NCBI RefSeq assembly: GCF_900100965.1
Contig: NZ_FMUJ01000003.1
Span: forward strand, 62,001-126,000
DNA: 64,000 nucleotides
Reading direction: 5' to 3'
From: Variovorax sp. EL159
GTDB lineage: Bacteria; Pseudomonadota; Gammaproteobacteria; Burkholderiales; Burkholderiaceae_C
The notes beneath the pieces were generated by a model that did no database searches, was not told the DNA's origin, and worked only from the letters and a program-made list of their open reading frames with translations. This document shows positions 35,729-44,543 of this stretch, in pieces. Made by a program: the position numbers and the translations under genes. The number at the start of each line of letters is the position of its first letter. Positions within the stretch are counted from its first letter, which is position 1.

Positions 35729-37576
35729 ATGGTGGAACAGATCGAAGCCGGCTGCGCATGCGTGGCAGCCGACGAGGCGGCGCGTGTCGATGTGCCGGTG
35801 GGAGATGCAACAACGGCAGCCCGCACAACGCCGGATGCATCCCGGCCCTTGAAGGCCGGGGCGGCGTTTTCCCTCGCCGCAGTGCTGGCCGCATGCGGTG
35901 GAGGAGGCGGGGGCGGTGGAGGCGGCATCGGTGCCTTTCCCTTCCCGCCACCGGCCACCGGCGACAACCCGCCCACACCCCCCGATGCGGTGCCCGACAC
36001 CGGCCCCTACCACTACCTGCAAGCCAAGAACGACGAGGAGGCCGCGCGCTTCCTGCTGCAGGCCCAGTTCTCCGCCTCGGACAGCGAGATCGCCGACGTG
36101 CGCGCCAAGGGCTACCTGCCCTGGCTCGGCGCGCAGTTCGGCGCACCGCGCGCGCCGACGGCCTGGGCATGGATGAGCCCCCGCACCGGCATCCCCACCG
36201 AGGTCGACGCCATGATCTGGCGCCAGCTCATGACCTCGGCCGATCCGCTGCGCAAGCGCTTGGCCCTTGCGCTCAGCGAGATCTTCGTGGTCTCGGCCAC
36301 CGAGATCGGCTCGAGCTGGCCGGTGATCATGATGGCGCAGTACTGGGACATGCTCGTGGCCGGCGTCACCGGCAACTTCCGCCAGCTGCTGGAAGACGTC
36401 ACGCTGAACCCGGCGATGGGCTTCTACCTCAACACCCGCGACAACCGGAAGGAAGACGCGAACGGCCGGCAGCCCGACGAGAACTACGCGCGCGAGGTCA
36501 TGCAGCTCATGTCCATCGGCCTGTACCAGCTCAACTCCGACGGCACGCCGAAGACCGGTGCCGACGGCCAGCCGATCGAGACCTACGTGCAGGACGACGT
36601 GTCGAACCTGGCGCGCGTCTTCACCGGCTACGACCTCGACATCCGGGCCAACGAGTACGGCGCCTACAAGCCGCCGGGCGGCGGCTCGATCGAGTCCAAC
36701 GAATGGACCACGCGCCCGATGAAGTTCGACCCCGCGCGCCATTCGATGCGCGAGGCGCGCTTTCTCGGCGTCACGGTGCCCGCCAACACGCCCGGCCCGG
36801 CGGCGCTGAAGATCGCGCTCGACACGCTCTTCAACCACCCGAACACCGGCCCCTTCATCGGCCGGCAACTGATCCAGCGGCTGGTCACCAGCAACCCCAG
36901 CCCGGCCTACGTCAAGCGCGTGTCCGACATCTTCGCCAACAACGGCGCGGGCGTGCGCGGTGACATGAAGAGCGTGTTCACCGCAGTGCTGATCGACGAC
37001 GAGGCGCGCTCGCCGGCGGGCCTTTCCGATCCGAACTTCGGCCGCCTGCGCGAGCCGATGCTGCGCTTCGTGCAATGGGGCCGCACCTTCGGCATCGCGT
37101 CGGCCAACGACACCTGGAAGATCGGCAACACCTCGGACCCGAGCCTGAGCCTCGGCCAGAGCCCGCTGCGTTCGCCCTCGGTGTTCAACTTCTTCCGGCC
37201 CGGCTACGTGCCGCCGTCGACCACCATCGCCACCAACAAGATGGTGGCGCCCGAGTTCCAGCTGGTCACCGAAACCAGCGTGGGCAGTTATCTCAACTTC
37301 ATGCAGGGCATGCTGCAGAACGGCTTCGACAGCAAGGACGTGGTGGCGAGCTACGCCGCCGAGAAGGCGCTCGTGCTCGACCCCGTGGCCCTGGTGCGGC
37401 GGCTCAACCTGCTGCTGACCGGCAACCAGCTGTCGGCCGCCACGGTGACGCTCATCGCCAACGCGCTCACCACGCCCAACCTCAATGCATCGAGCAACGA
37501 CGCCGCCCGGCTCGACCGCATCTGCGCGGCGGTGCTGCTGGTGATGGGCTCGCCCGAATACCTGGTCCAGAAATAA
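35729..37576 (+). CDS. DUF1800-family exported protein
   Basis: A 615-residue member of DUF1800. It has GPYHYLQAKNDEEAARFLLQAQF near the start, LEDVTLNPAMGFYLNTRDNRK, and the long DENYAREVMQLMSIGLYQLN stretch. An N-terminal 40-residue polar lead is followed by a hydrophobic helix and a lipobox-like LAAC with C56, then ten glycines. The ATG at 35729 could therefore be upstream of the real start. No enzyme activity is established. It is 18 bases from a DUF1501 gene, its usual partner. Confidence 0.9.
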   Translation: MVEQIEAGCACVAADEAARVDVPVGDATTAARTTPDASRPLKAGAAFSLAAVLAACGGGGGGGGGGIGAFPFPPPATGDNPPTPPDAVPDTGPYHYLQAKNDEEAARFLLQAQFSASDSEIADVRAKGYLPWLGAQFGAPRAPTAWAWMSPRTGIPTEVDAMIWRQLMTSADPLRKRLALALSEIFVVSATEIGSSWPVIMMAQYWDMLVAGVTGNFRQLLEDVTLNPAMGFYLNTRDNRKEDANGRQPDENYAREVMQLMSIGLYQLNSDGTPKTGADGQPIETYVQDDVSNLARVFTGYDLDIRANEYGAYKPPGGGSIESNEWTTRPMKFDPARHSMREARFLGVTVPANTPGPAALKIALDTLFNHPNTGPFIGRQLIQRLVTSNPSPAYVKRVSDIFANNGAGVRGDMKSVFTAVLIDDEARSPAGLSDPNFGRLREPMLRFVQWGRTFGIASANDTWKIGNTSDPSLSLGQSPLRSPSVFNFFRPGYVPPSTTIATNKMVAPEFQLVTETSVGSYLNFMQGMLQNGFDSKDVVASYAAEKALVLDPVALVRRLNLLLTGNQLSAATVTLIANALTTPNLNASSNDAARLDRICAAVLLVMGSPEYLVQK

Positions 37577-37594
37577 ACGCGGAGCCCTTCGCAC

Positions 37595-39046
37595 ATGTAC
37601 CTCATCGACCCCGCCGGCCATTCGCGCCGCGCCTTCCTGCGCCGCACGGGCCAGCTCGCCATGGCCGGCACGGCGCTGCCCTTTGCGATCAACCTCGCCG
37701 CCATGGGCGAAGCCGCCGCGCAGGCCGCACCGAGCGACGACTACAAGGCGCTGGTCTGCGTCTTCCTCTTCGGCGGCAACGACTACGCCAACACCGTCGT
37801 CAACTACGACACCGCGAGCTACGCGAAGTACAGCACCATCCGCGGCAGCATCGCCCTGGCGCAGGACAAGCTCACCGAACTGAGGCCCACGCTGCCGCTC
37901 GCGGGCGGCCGCCAGTACGCCCTGGACTCGAAGATGGCGAAGCTGGCCACGCTCTTCGACGAAGGCAAGATGGCGGTGCAGCTCAACGTCGGCCCGCTCA
38001 TCAAGCCGCTCACGCGCGCGCAGTTCAACGGCCCGAACCGGAAAGATTTTCCGATCCCGCCCAAGCTGTTCTCGCACAACGACCAGCAGTCGATCTGGCA
38101 ATCGTCGTCGCCCGAAGGCTCTGTCATCGGCTGGGGCGGCAACATCGGCGACATCGCGCTGGAGCAGAACCCGACAGCGTCGTCGCTCTTCACCTGCATC
38201 TCGGTGTCGGGCAACACCGTGTTCCTGTCGGGCGACGAGGCGCTGCAATACCAGGTCGGCACGGGGGGCGCCGTGCGCATCAAGGGCGTGAGCGGGGCCA
38301 CGGGCAACATCTACAACTCGGCCACGGTCAAGGCGGCCCTGCAGCAGCTGGCACAGCAGCCGCGCAGCCATACGCTGGAGAACGAATACAACAAGGTCAC
38401 CAAGCGCGCGGTCGATGCCGAGGGCAAGATCACCGACGCCATCCAGTCGGACGACCTCGCGGCCAACTTCCCCACCGGCAACTATCTGGCCAGCCAGCTC
38501 AAGATGGTCGCGCGCCTGATCCGCGGGCGCACCGCGCTGGGTTTGAAGCGGCAGGTGTTCTTCGTCTCGATGGGCGGCTTCGACCTGCACGACGACATCG
38601 ACACCCGGCAGCCGGTACTGATGGCCGCGCTGTCGGAGGCCATGGCCGCGTTCCAGCGGCAGATGGAAGCCTTCCAGATTGCCGACAAGGTCACGGCCTT
38701 CACGGCTTCGGACTTCGGCCGCACGTTGTCGAGCAACGGCAACGGGGCCGACCACGGCTGGGGCAGCCATCACTTCGTGGTGGGCGGCGCGGTGAAGGGC
38801 AAGGCGTTCTATGGCACGCCGCCACCGGTGAGCGTGACCAACACCAGCGCCGACGACGACCAGTGGCACGTCGGGCAGGGCCGCCTGCTGCCGACCACCT
38901 CGGTCGACCAGTACGCCGCCACGCTCGCGCGCTGGTTCGGCGTGTCCGACGAGCGGCTCAACGGCATCCTGCCGAACCTCAAGAACTTCGGCATGACGGC
39001 GCCCAGCGGCATCGTCTATCCGCGCGACATCGGGTTCATGAAATGA
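37595..39046 (+). CDS. DUF1501-family Tat-exported protein
   Basis: A 483-residue protein with a Tat signal: SRRAFLRR near residues 10-17, then a short hydrophobic stretch ending in AQAAPSDD. The body fits the DUF1501 family, related to the alkaline-phosphatase/sulfatase fold: FGGNDYANTVV near the start, then SMGGFDLHDDID and TASDFGRTLSSNGNGADHGWGSHH. The Asp/His residues of the last two segments could be metal ligands. The partner DUF1800 gene ends 18 bases upstream. Confidence 0.9.
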   Translation: MYLIDPAGHSRRAFLRRTGQLAMAGTALPFAINLAAMGEAAAQAAPSDDYKALVCVFLFGGNDYANTVVNYDTASYAKYSTIRGSIALAQDKLTELRPTLPLAGGRQYALDSKMAKLATLFDEGKMAVQLNVGPLIKPLTRAQFNGPNRKDFPIPPKLFSHNDQQSIWQSSSPEGSVIGWGGNIGDIALEQNPTASSLFTCISVSGNTVFLSGDEALQYQVGTGGAVRIKGVSGATGNIYNSATVKAALQQLAQQPRSHTLENEYNKVTKRAVDAEGKITDAIQSDDLAANFPTGNYLASQLKMVARLIRGRTALGLKRQVFFVSMGGFDLHDDIDTRQPVLMAALSEAMAAFQRQMEAFQIADKVTAFTASDFGRTLSSNGNGADHGWGSHHFVVGGAVKGKAFYGTPPPVSVTNTSADDDQWHVGQGRLLPTTSVDQYAATLARWFGVSDERLNGILPNLKNFGMTAPSGIVYPRDIGFMK

Positions 39047-39384
39047 CATCGATGAGCATCGGCGGCCTCAATGGCATGGACGGCGGCGCCAGCGTCAACT
39101 TCAGCGCGGAGCCCGCGGCGCCGCACAGCCTGGCACGCAGCAGCGGCACCAGCCCGGCGACACAGGTGCGCCCCTTCGGCGACGTGGAGGCCGCCGTCGC
39201 GGCAATCGAGGCGCTGGACCGCGACCTGCGCAAGTTCGAGCTGGCGGTGGCCGACAGCCTGCAGGACTACCTTGGCCTGCAGATGGCGCAGATCACCGAC
39301 AGCGCGCTGGCGCGCGGCTGGGAGCCCATCAGCTTCGTGCAGAGAGACGGCTTTCGCGTCTACCGCTACAAGGCGATGCGCTAG
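39043..39384 (+). CDS. Small protein downstream of DUF1501
   Basis: A 113-residue soluble, unrecognised protein with a Ser/Gly-rich N-terminus and a helical middle (VEAAVAAIEALDRDLRKFELA). It overlaps the DUF1501 stop by 4 bases (ATGA), so it is co-expressed with the exported pair. An in-frame ATG at 39052 is also possible. No function can be given. Confidence 0.65.
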   Translation: MTSMSIGGLNGMDGGASVNFSAEPAAPHSLARSSGTSPATQVRPFGDVEAAVAAIEALDRDLRKFELAVADSLQDYLGLQMAQITDSALARGWEPISFVQRDGFRVYRYKAMR

Positions 39385-39404
39385 CCGGCTCGCTTTACAT
39401 CACT

Positions 39405-40790
39405 TCAAACAGGCTCTGGCCATGGCGCCTGTGCCGGGCGCACGGACTCGTAGAACGCTGCCATCTGCAGCACGCCCAGGTCGTCGAATCGGCGGCCGGC
39501 AATCTGCAGGCCGATGGGCAGGCCGCTTCGGGCATAGCCGCAATTGATCGACGCGGCGGGCTGCTCCGACTGGTTGAACACCGAGGTGAAGTGCGAGTCC
39601 TTCAGCGGGTTCTCGGGGCCGCTGTTGATGGCCTCCGCAGCGAACGGCAGCACCGGCGACACGGGCGACAGCACGTAGTCGTACGGCTGCGTGGCGGCCA
39701 CGGTGGCCGCGCGCAGCGCCTGCATGCGCGTGAAGGCACGGAAGGTGTCTTCGGGCGTGAGCGAGCCCGCGTATTCGCCAGCGGCATGGATGTAGTCGGC
39801 CGCCAGCTTGGCGCGCTCGATCGGCATGGCCGCCAGGTCGACGCGGCAACGCATGGTGAAGAAATGCGCCATGCCCATGCGCATGTCCAGCGTGGTCCAG
39901 TCGGACAGCGGCTCCACGATGGCGCCGGCCTGCTCGAAGACGCGTGCCGCCGCCAGCACGACGTCTTTCACTTCAGGGTCGATCGGCCAGCCGCCCATGG
40001 TGTCGGTCCACAGGCCGATGCGCAGGCCTCGCACGTCGCGGCGCAGGCTCTCCCATGCGATGTCTTGGGCCGGCAGGCTCATGTAGTCGCGCGGGTCGGG
40101 GCGCGAAACCACCTTCATCAAGAGCGCCGCATCGGCAACGGTGCGCGTCATCGGGCCGATCACGCGGGCTGCCGCCGGCGGGTCGACCGGAATGCGCCCC
40201 TGGCTGGGCTTGAGCCCGAACACGCCGCAGAAGTTGGCGGGAATGCGCACCGAGCCACCGATGTCGGTGCCCAGGTGCAGCGGGCCGTAGCCCGCGGCGG
40301 CGGCAGCGCCCGCACCGGAGCTGGAGCCGCCCGTGTTCCTGCTCAGGTCCCACGGGTTGCGCGTGAGCGCATGAAAGCTCGACGGGGCCGCGCCCAGAAA
40401 GCCGAAGTCCGGCATCGTGGTCTTGGTGACGATCACCGCGCCCGCTTCACGCAGGCGTGCGGCCGCGGGCGCATCCGCCGCGGCGGGCGACAGCACCGTG
40501 GCGGCGCTGCCGATCGGCGACGGCGTGCCGCGCGTGGCGATGTTTTCCTTGAGCGTGACCGGCACGCCGTCCAGCTCGCCTTGCGGCACGCCCTGGCTCC
40601 ATCGCGCTTCTGAGGCTCTGGCCGAGGCCAGTGCGGCTTCGGCGTCGAGCCCGTAGGTCGCGTGGATGCTCGGCTCCCAGCGTTCGATGCGCGCCAGTAC
40701 CGACTGCGTCACGTCGACGGGGGAGAGGGTGCGGTCGCGATAGCGCGCCAGCAGTTGGACGGCGCTCAGGGCGTACAGGGGTGTTTCCAT
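39405..40790 (-). CDS. Amidase (amidase-signature family)
   Basis: A 461-residue amidase-signature hydrolase, cutting amide bonds of small substrates. The Ser-cisSer-Lys triad is visible: K81 (VTLKEN), serines at 156-158 (GGSSSGAG) and S180 (DIGGSVRIPA). No signal peptide is present, so it is cytoplasmic. The ATG at 40790 gives METPLYAL. It is the last gene of a leftward operon with a Dpp-type transporter, 59 bases after the ATPase gene, and may hydrolyse an imported amide. Confidence 0.92.
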   Translation of the reverse strand: METPLYALSAVQLLARYRDRTLSPVDVTQSVLARIERWEPSIHATYGLDAEAALASARASEARWSQGVPQGELDGVPVTLKENIATRGTPSPIGSAATVLSPAAADAPAAARLREAGAVIVTKTTMPDFGFLGAAPSSFHALTRNPWDLSRNTGGSSSGAGAAAAAGYGPLHLGTDIGGSVRIPANFCGVFGLKPSQGRIPVDPPAAARVIGPMTRTVADAALLMKVVSRPDPRDYMSLPAQDIAWESLRRDVRGLRIGLWTDTMGGWPIDPEVKDVVLAAARVFEQAGAIVEPLSDWTTLDMRMGMAHFFTMRCRVDLAAMPIERAKLAADYIHAAGEYAGSLTPEDTFRAFTRMQALRAATVAATQPYDYVLSPVSPVLPFAAEAINSGPENPLKDSHFTSVFNQSEQPAASINCGYARSGLPIGLQIAGRRFDDLGVLQMAAFYESVRPAQAPWPEPV

Positions 40791-40849
40791 GGTTGTCTTT
40801 TTGGGGGTCGAAGAAGATGTTGATCGGAGCGGTGGCTGGTGCGCGCGCA

Positions 40850-42505
40850 TCAGCCCTGTCCGAATGCGTAGCCCTGACCAGGGGCCGCGGCCAACAGGGA
40901 ACGGGTGTAGGCCTCTTGCGGCGACAGCAGCACGTCGTGCGCGGTGCCTTGCTCGACGATGCGGCCCTTGTGCATGACGATCAACCGGTCGCAGATCTGG
41001 CTGGCCACGCGCAGGTCGTGCGTGATGAACAAGATGCCGATGGACAGGCGCTGCTGGATCTCCGCGAGCAGCTTGAGGATCTGGTCCTGCACCGAGACGT
41101 CGAGCGCCGAGACGGCCTCGTCGGCAATCAGCACCTGCGGCTCGCAGGCCAGCGCGCGTGCAATGCACAGGCGCTGCCGCTGGCCGCCGGAGAACTCGCT
41201 CGGGTAGCGGTGCAGCACCTCGGGCTTCAGCCGCACGAGGTCCATCAGTTCCTCGGCGCGCTGCCAGGCCTTCTGGGGCGACAGGCCGAAGTTGACCGGC
41301 CCTTCGATGATCGACTGCCCGACCGTGCGGCGTGGATTCAGCGAGCGGTTCGGGTCCTGGAACACCACCTGCACCATGCGCCGGAAGGCCGAGAGCCGCG
41401 CGCGCGGCGCGTGCTGCGCGTCGATGTGAGGCACCCAGACCTCGCCGCCAGTCGGCTCGATCAGCCGCGCGATGCAGCGGGCCACGGTGGACTTGCCCGA
41501 GCCCGACTCGCCCACGATGCCCACGGTTTCGCCGGCATGCAGCTTGAGCGACACGTCGGTTGCCGCATGCACCGTGCGGCGCTTGCCCGGCCACGAGCCG
41601 GAGCGGTAGGTCTTGGTCACGCCGCGCGCATCGAGCAGCGGTGCTGCGTCGGCGGCAAGCGGGCGCAAGACGGGCTCCAGGCGCGGCACCGCGTCGAGCA
41701 GCATGCGCGTGTAGGGCGCCTTCGGCCGGCGCAGCACGTCGTCTTTCGGGCCGCTTTCGATCTGCCGGCCCAGCTGCAGCACCACCACGCGGTCTGCGAT
41801 GTCCGCGACCACGCCGAAGTCGTGCGTGATGAACAGCACCGCCGTGCCGTTCTCTTGCTGCATCTCGCGGATGAGCGAAAGGATCTCGGCCTGCGTGGTC
41901 ACGTCCAGCGCGGTGGTCGGCTCGTCGCAGATCAGCAGCGCGGGCCGCAGGATCAACGCAATGGCGATCACGATGCGTTGTCGCTGCCCGCCCGAGAGCT
42001 GGTGCGGGTAGGCGTCGTAGATGCGCTCGGGCTCCGGCAGCTTGACGCGCGCGAAGATGGCCAGCACCTTCTGCCGGCGTTCGGCGGCGCCGAGCGCGGT
42101 GTGCTCGGCCAGTATTTCGTCGACCTGCGCGCCGCAGCGCATCACGGGGTTCAGCGCCGTCATCGGTTCCTGGAACACCATCGCCATGCGGGCGCCGCGC
42201 CATGCGCGCAGGTGCGCGGCATCGGCCGCGAGGATGTTCTCGCCAAGAACCTCGATGCGCCCGCCAGAAGGCACCAGCGAGTCGGGCAGGAGGCCCATCA
42301 CGGCTTGCGCGATCACCGATTTGCCAGAGCCCGACTCGCCCAGCAGGCACACGACCTGGCCCGGCATCACGTCGAAGGACACGGCGTGAACGGCATGCGG
42401 ACGGTCTGCGCCTTTCGGCAGGTCGATGCACAGGTCGCGCACGACGAGGCAGGGCGATCCCGCGGCGGGTGTGTTGGTAGGCATGGAGGAAAGCGTGGCT
42501 GCCAT
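40850..42505 (-). CDS. Dipeptide/oligopeptide-type ABC ATPase, two fused ATP-binding domains
   Basis: A 551-residue cytoplasmic protein with two ABC domains, equal to DppD and DppF in one chain. Each has Walker A GESGSGKS, a signature (LSGGQRQR and FSGGQRQR), a D-loop with adjacent ADE/CDEPTTALD, and an H-loop. It powers import through permeases 42508-43452 and 43488-44429. It starts 2 bases after the upstream permease stop. Confidence 0.94.
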   Translation of the reverse strand: MAATLSSMPTNTPAAGSPCLVVRDLCIDLPKGADRPHAVHAVSFDVMPGQVVCLLGESGSGKSVIAQAVMGLLPDSLVPSGGRIEVLGENILAADAAHLRAWRGARMAMVFQEPMTALNPVMRCGAQVDEILAEHTALGAAERRQKVLAIFARVKLPEPERIYDAYPHQLSGGQRQRIVIAIALILRPALLICDEPTTALDVTTQAEILSLIREMQQENGTAVLFITHDFGVVADIADRVVVLQLGRQIESGPKDDVLRRPKAPYTRMLLDAVPRLEPVLRPLAADAAPLLDARGVTKTYRSGSWPGKRRTVHAATDVSLKLHAGETVGIVGESGSGKSTVARCIARLIEPTGGEVWVPHIDAQHAPRARLSAFRRMVQVVFQDPNRSLNPRRTVGQSIIEGPVNFGLSPQKAWQRAEELMDLVRLKPEVLHRYPSEFSGGQRQRLCIARALACEPQVLIADEAVSALDVSVQDQILKLLAEIQQRLSIGILFITHDLRVASQICDRLIVMHKGRIVEQGTAHDVLLSPQEAYTRSLLAAAPGQGYAFGQG

Positions 42506-42507
42506 GC

Positions 42508-43452
42508 TCAGCTCCCGCGCTTGTTGAACTTCGGGTCGAGCGCGTCGCGCAGGCCATCGCCGAGCATGTTCACCGCCAGCACCGTGAGCGCGAGGAAGGC
42601 GCCCGGCAGCAGCACGGTCGAAGGATGCGACGTGAAATACGCGCGGCCCTCGGACATGATGTTTCCCCAGGTCGGCACGTCCGAGGGCAGGCCGATGCCG
42701 AGGAAGGACATGACTGCCTCCGTCAGCATCGCGGCCGCGCAGACGAAGGTGCCCTGCACGATCAGCGGCGCCACCGTGTTGGGCAGGATGTGGCGCAGCA
42801 TCAGCTTCCACGTCGGCGTGTCGAGCGCGATGGCCGCCTCGACATACGGCTCTTCGCGCACCGACAGCACGACCGAGCGCACGAGCCGCGCCACGCGCGG
42901 CGTTTCGGGCACGACGATGGCAAGGATCACCGTCAATAGGCTGGGCCGCCAGACCGCGACCAGCACGATGGCGAAGAGGATGCCCGGGATCGCCATCATC
43001 CCGTCCATCACACGCATGATCACGCCGTCGAGGCGGCGAAAGTAACCCGCCGTCATGCCCACCAGCATGCCGAGCGTGATGGAGCCCAGGGCCACCGCCA
43101 CGCCGACCGACAGCGAGATGCGCGCGCCATAGGCCGTGCGGCTCCAGATGTCGCGGCCCATGCTGTCCGTGCCCATCGGGAAGAAGCGCTCGAAGCTGTC
43201 GCCTGCCAGCGTCATGAACTCGGCGTGCGCGCCCGGCGACAGGTGCGAGTTGGCCGGGTCCATGGCGTTGGGGTCGATGGTGTACAGCCACGGCGCCGCT
43301 GCCGCCAGCAGCACCATGAGGCACAGGATCGCGCTGCCCGTGCGCACGGCACCGTTCGAGAAGACGCGGCGCAGCAGGGAGGGCTTGCGTTGGCGGGGCG
43401 ATGCCGCGGTCGCCGTGTCCGCCGTGTCCGTCGGTATGGAAATCGAAGTCAT
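42508..43452 (-). CDS. ABC permease, DppC type
   Basis: A 314-residue inner-membrane permease. The N-terminal tail precedes a first helix (CLMVLLAAAAPWLY), then the ligand-gate region GTDSMGRDIWSRTAYGARISLSVG. The EAA-like loop is EAAIALDTPTWKLMLRHILPN. About six helices are expected. It starts 35 bases after the DppB-type permease. Confidence 0.93.
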   Translation of the reverse strand: MTSISIPTDTADTATAASPRQRKPSLLRRVFSNGAVRTGSAILCLMVLLAAAAPWLYTIDPNAMDPANSHLSPGAHAEFMTLAGDSFERFFPMGTDSMGRDIWSRTAYGARISLSVGVAVALGSITLGMLVGMTAGYFRRLDGVIMRVMDGMMAIPGILFAIVLVAVWRPSLLTVILAIVVPETPRVARLVRSVVLSVREEPYVEAAIALDTPTWKLMLRHILPNTVAPLIVQGTFVCAAAMLTEAVMSFLGIGLPSDVPTWGNIMSEGRAYFTSHPSTVLLPGAFLALTVLAVNMLGDGLRDALDPKFNKRGS

Positions 43453-43487
43453 GGAAAAGGTCTCCGAAGGAAAGGTAGCCGTGCGCG

Positions 43488-44429
43488 TCAGTAGCGGATG
43501 CGTGGGTCGAGCAGCAGGTAGCTCAGGTCCACCAGCAGGTTGACGACGACGTAGACAAGCGAGAAGAACAGGGTGATGCCCTGGATGAGCGGGTAGTCGC
43601 GCGAGAGCACCGCGTCCACCGTGAGCTGGCCGAGGCCCGGTATGGCGTAGATGGTCTCGGTGACCACCACGCCGCCGATGAGGCCCGCCACGCTCAGGCC
43701 GATGATGGTGGCGATGGGCACGGCCGCATTGGCGAGCGCATGGCGGATCAGCATGCGCCACTCCGAGATGCCCTTGGCGCGCGCGGTGCGCACGTAGTCT
43801 TCGGTCAGCGCCTCCGACACCGCCGCCCGCGTGACGCGCGCGATCAGCGCCGCGTACATCACGGCCAGCGTGACGCAGGGCAGCACCAGGTTGCGCAGCC
43901 ACGGGCCCACGCCTGCGGCAATGCGGTTGTAGCCCTGCGACGGCAGCCAGCCCAGCTGCATCGAGAACAGCCAGATCATCAGATAGCCCGCGACGAACAC
44001 CGGCACGGAGAAGCCGAGAACCGACGCGCTCATGATGAAGCGGTCGAGCCGTCCGCCGCGCCGCGAGGCCGCCAGCACGCCCAGCGGCACGGCGATCAGC
44101 ACGGTGAGCACCACGGTCACGGCCGCCACGGACAGCGTGGGTTCCAGCCGTTGGCCGATCAGCTGGGTGACGCTCATCTTGTAGAAGTAGGAGTAACCCA
44201 GGTCGCCACGCAGCACGTGGCCCAGCCATCCGAAGAACTGGCTGACCACCGGTGCATCGAGGCCGAACTGCGCGCGGATGCGCTCGATGTCCTGCACGGT
44301 GGCGCCATCGCCCGCGATGGCCGCTGCCGGATCGCCGGGCGTCATGCGCAGCAGGAGAAAGACAATGACGGCCACGATCAGGAGAACGGGCGCCGTGGCC
44401 AGGCCGCGCCGCAGCAGAAAGTTGAGCAT
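43488..44429 (-). CDS. ABC permease, DppB type
   Basis: A 313-residue inner-membrane permease with the N-terminal helix LLRRGLATAPVLLIVAVIVFLLLRMTPGDPA, diagnostic of DppB. The EAA-like segment is VRTARAKGISEWRMLIRHALAN. It lies 114 bases after the binding-protein gene, across a hairpin at 44486-44508. The ATG at 44429 gives MLNFLLRR; a longer upstream frame is not convincing. Confidence 0.93.
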   Translation of the reverse strand: MLNFLLRRGLATAPVLLIVAVIVFLLLRMTPGDPAAAIAGDGATVQDIERIRAQFGLDAPVVSQFFGWLGHVLRGDLGYSYFYKMSVTQLIGQRLEPTLSVAAVTVVLTVLIAVPLGVLAASRRGGRLDRFIMSASVLGFSVPVFVAGYLMIWLFSMQLGWLPSQGYNRIAAGVGPWLRNLVLPCVTLAVMYAALIARVTRAAVSEALTEDYVRTARAKGISEWRMLIRHALANAAVPIATIIGLSVAGLIGGVVVTETIYAIPGLGQLTVDAVLSRDYPLIQGITLFFSLVYVVVNLLVDLSYLLLDPRIRY

Positions 44430-44485
44430 GTGAGGGGTCTCGTTCGAGCGGTTGAACAGCCGGCGCGGGCAAAGGAAGTCCCCGA

Positions 44486-44508
44486 CCGGTTGCCGCGGGG
44501 GCAACCGG
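44486..44508 (-). other. Hairpin between binding-protein and permease genes
   Basis: CCGGTTGCC (44486-44494) pairs with GGCAACCGG (44500-44508) across a 5-base loop. No T-run. Such hairpins between binding-protein and permease genes often stabilise the upstream message and lower expression of the downstream genes. Confidence 0.6.
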
Positions 44509-44543
44509 CCAAGCGCCTCGGTGAAAGAGAAAGGGGGCTGCGC

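Noticed and set aside
35645..39049. Long minus-strand open frame across the DUF1800/DUF1501 region
   Set aside because: Antisense shadow. The plus-strand genes carry a Tat signal and family motifs; this product has none.
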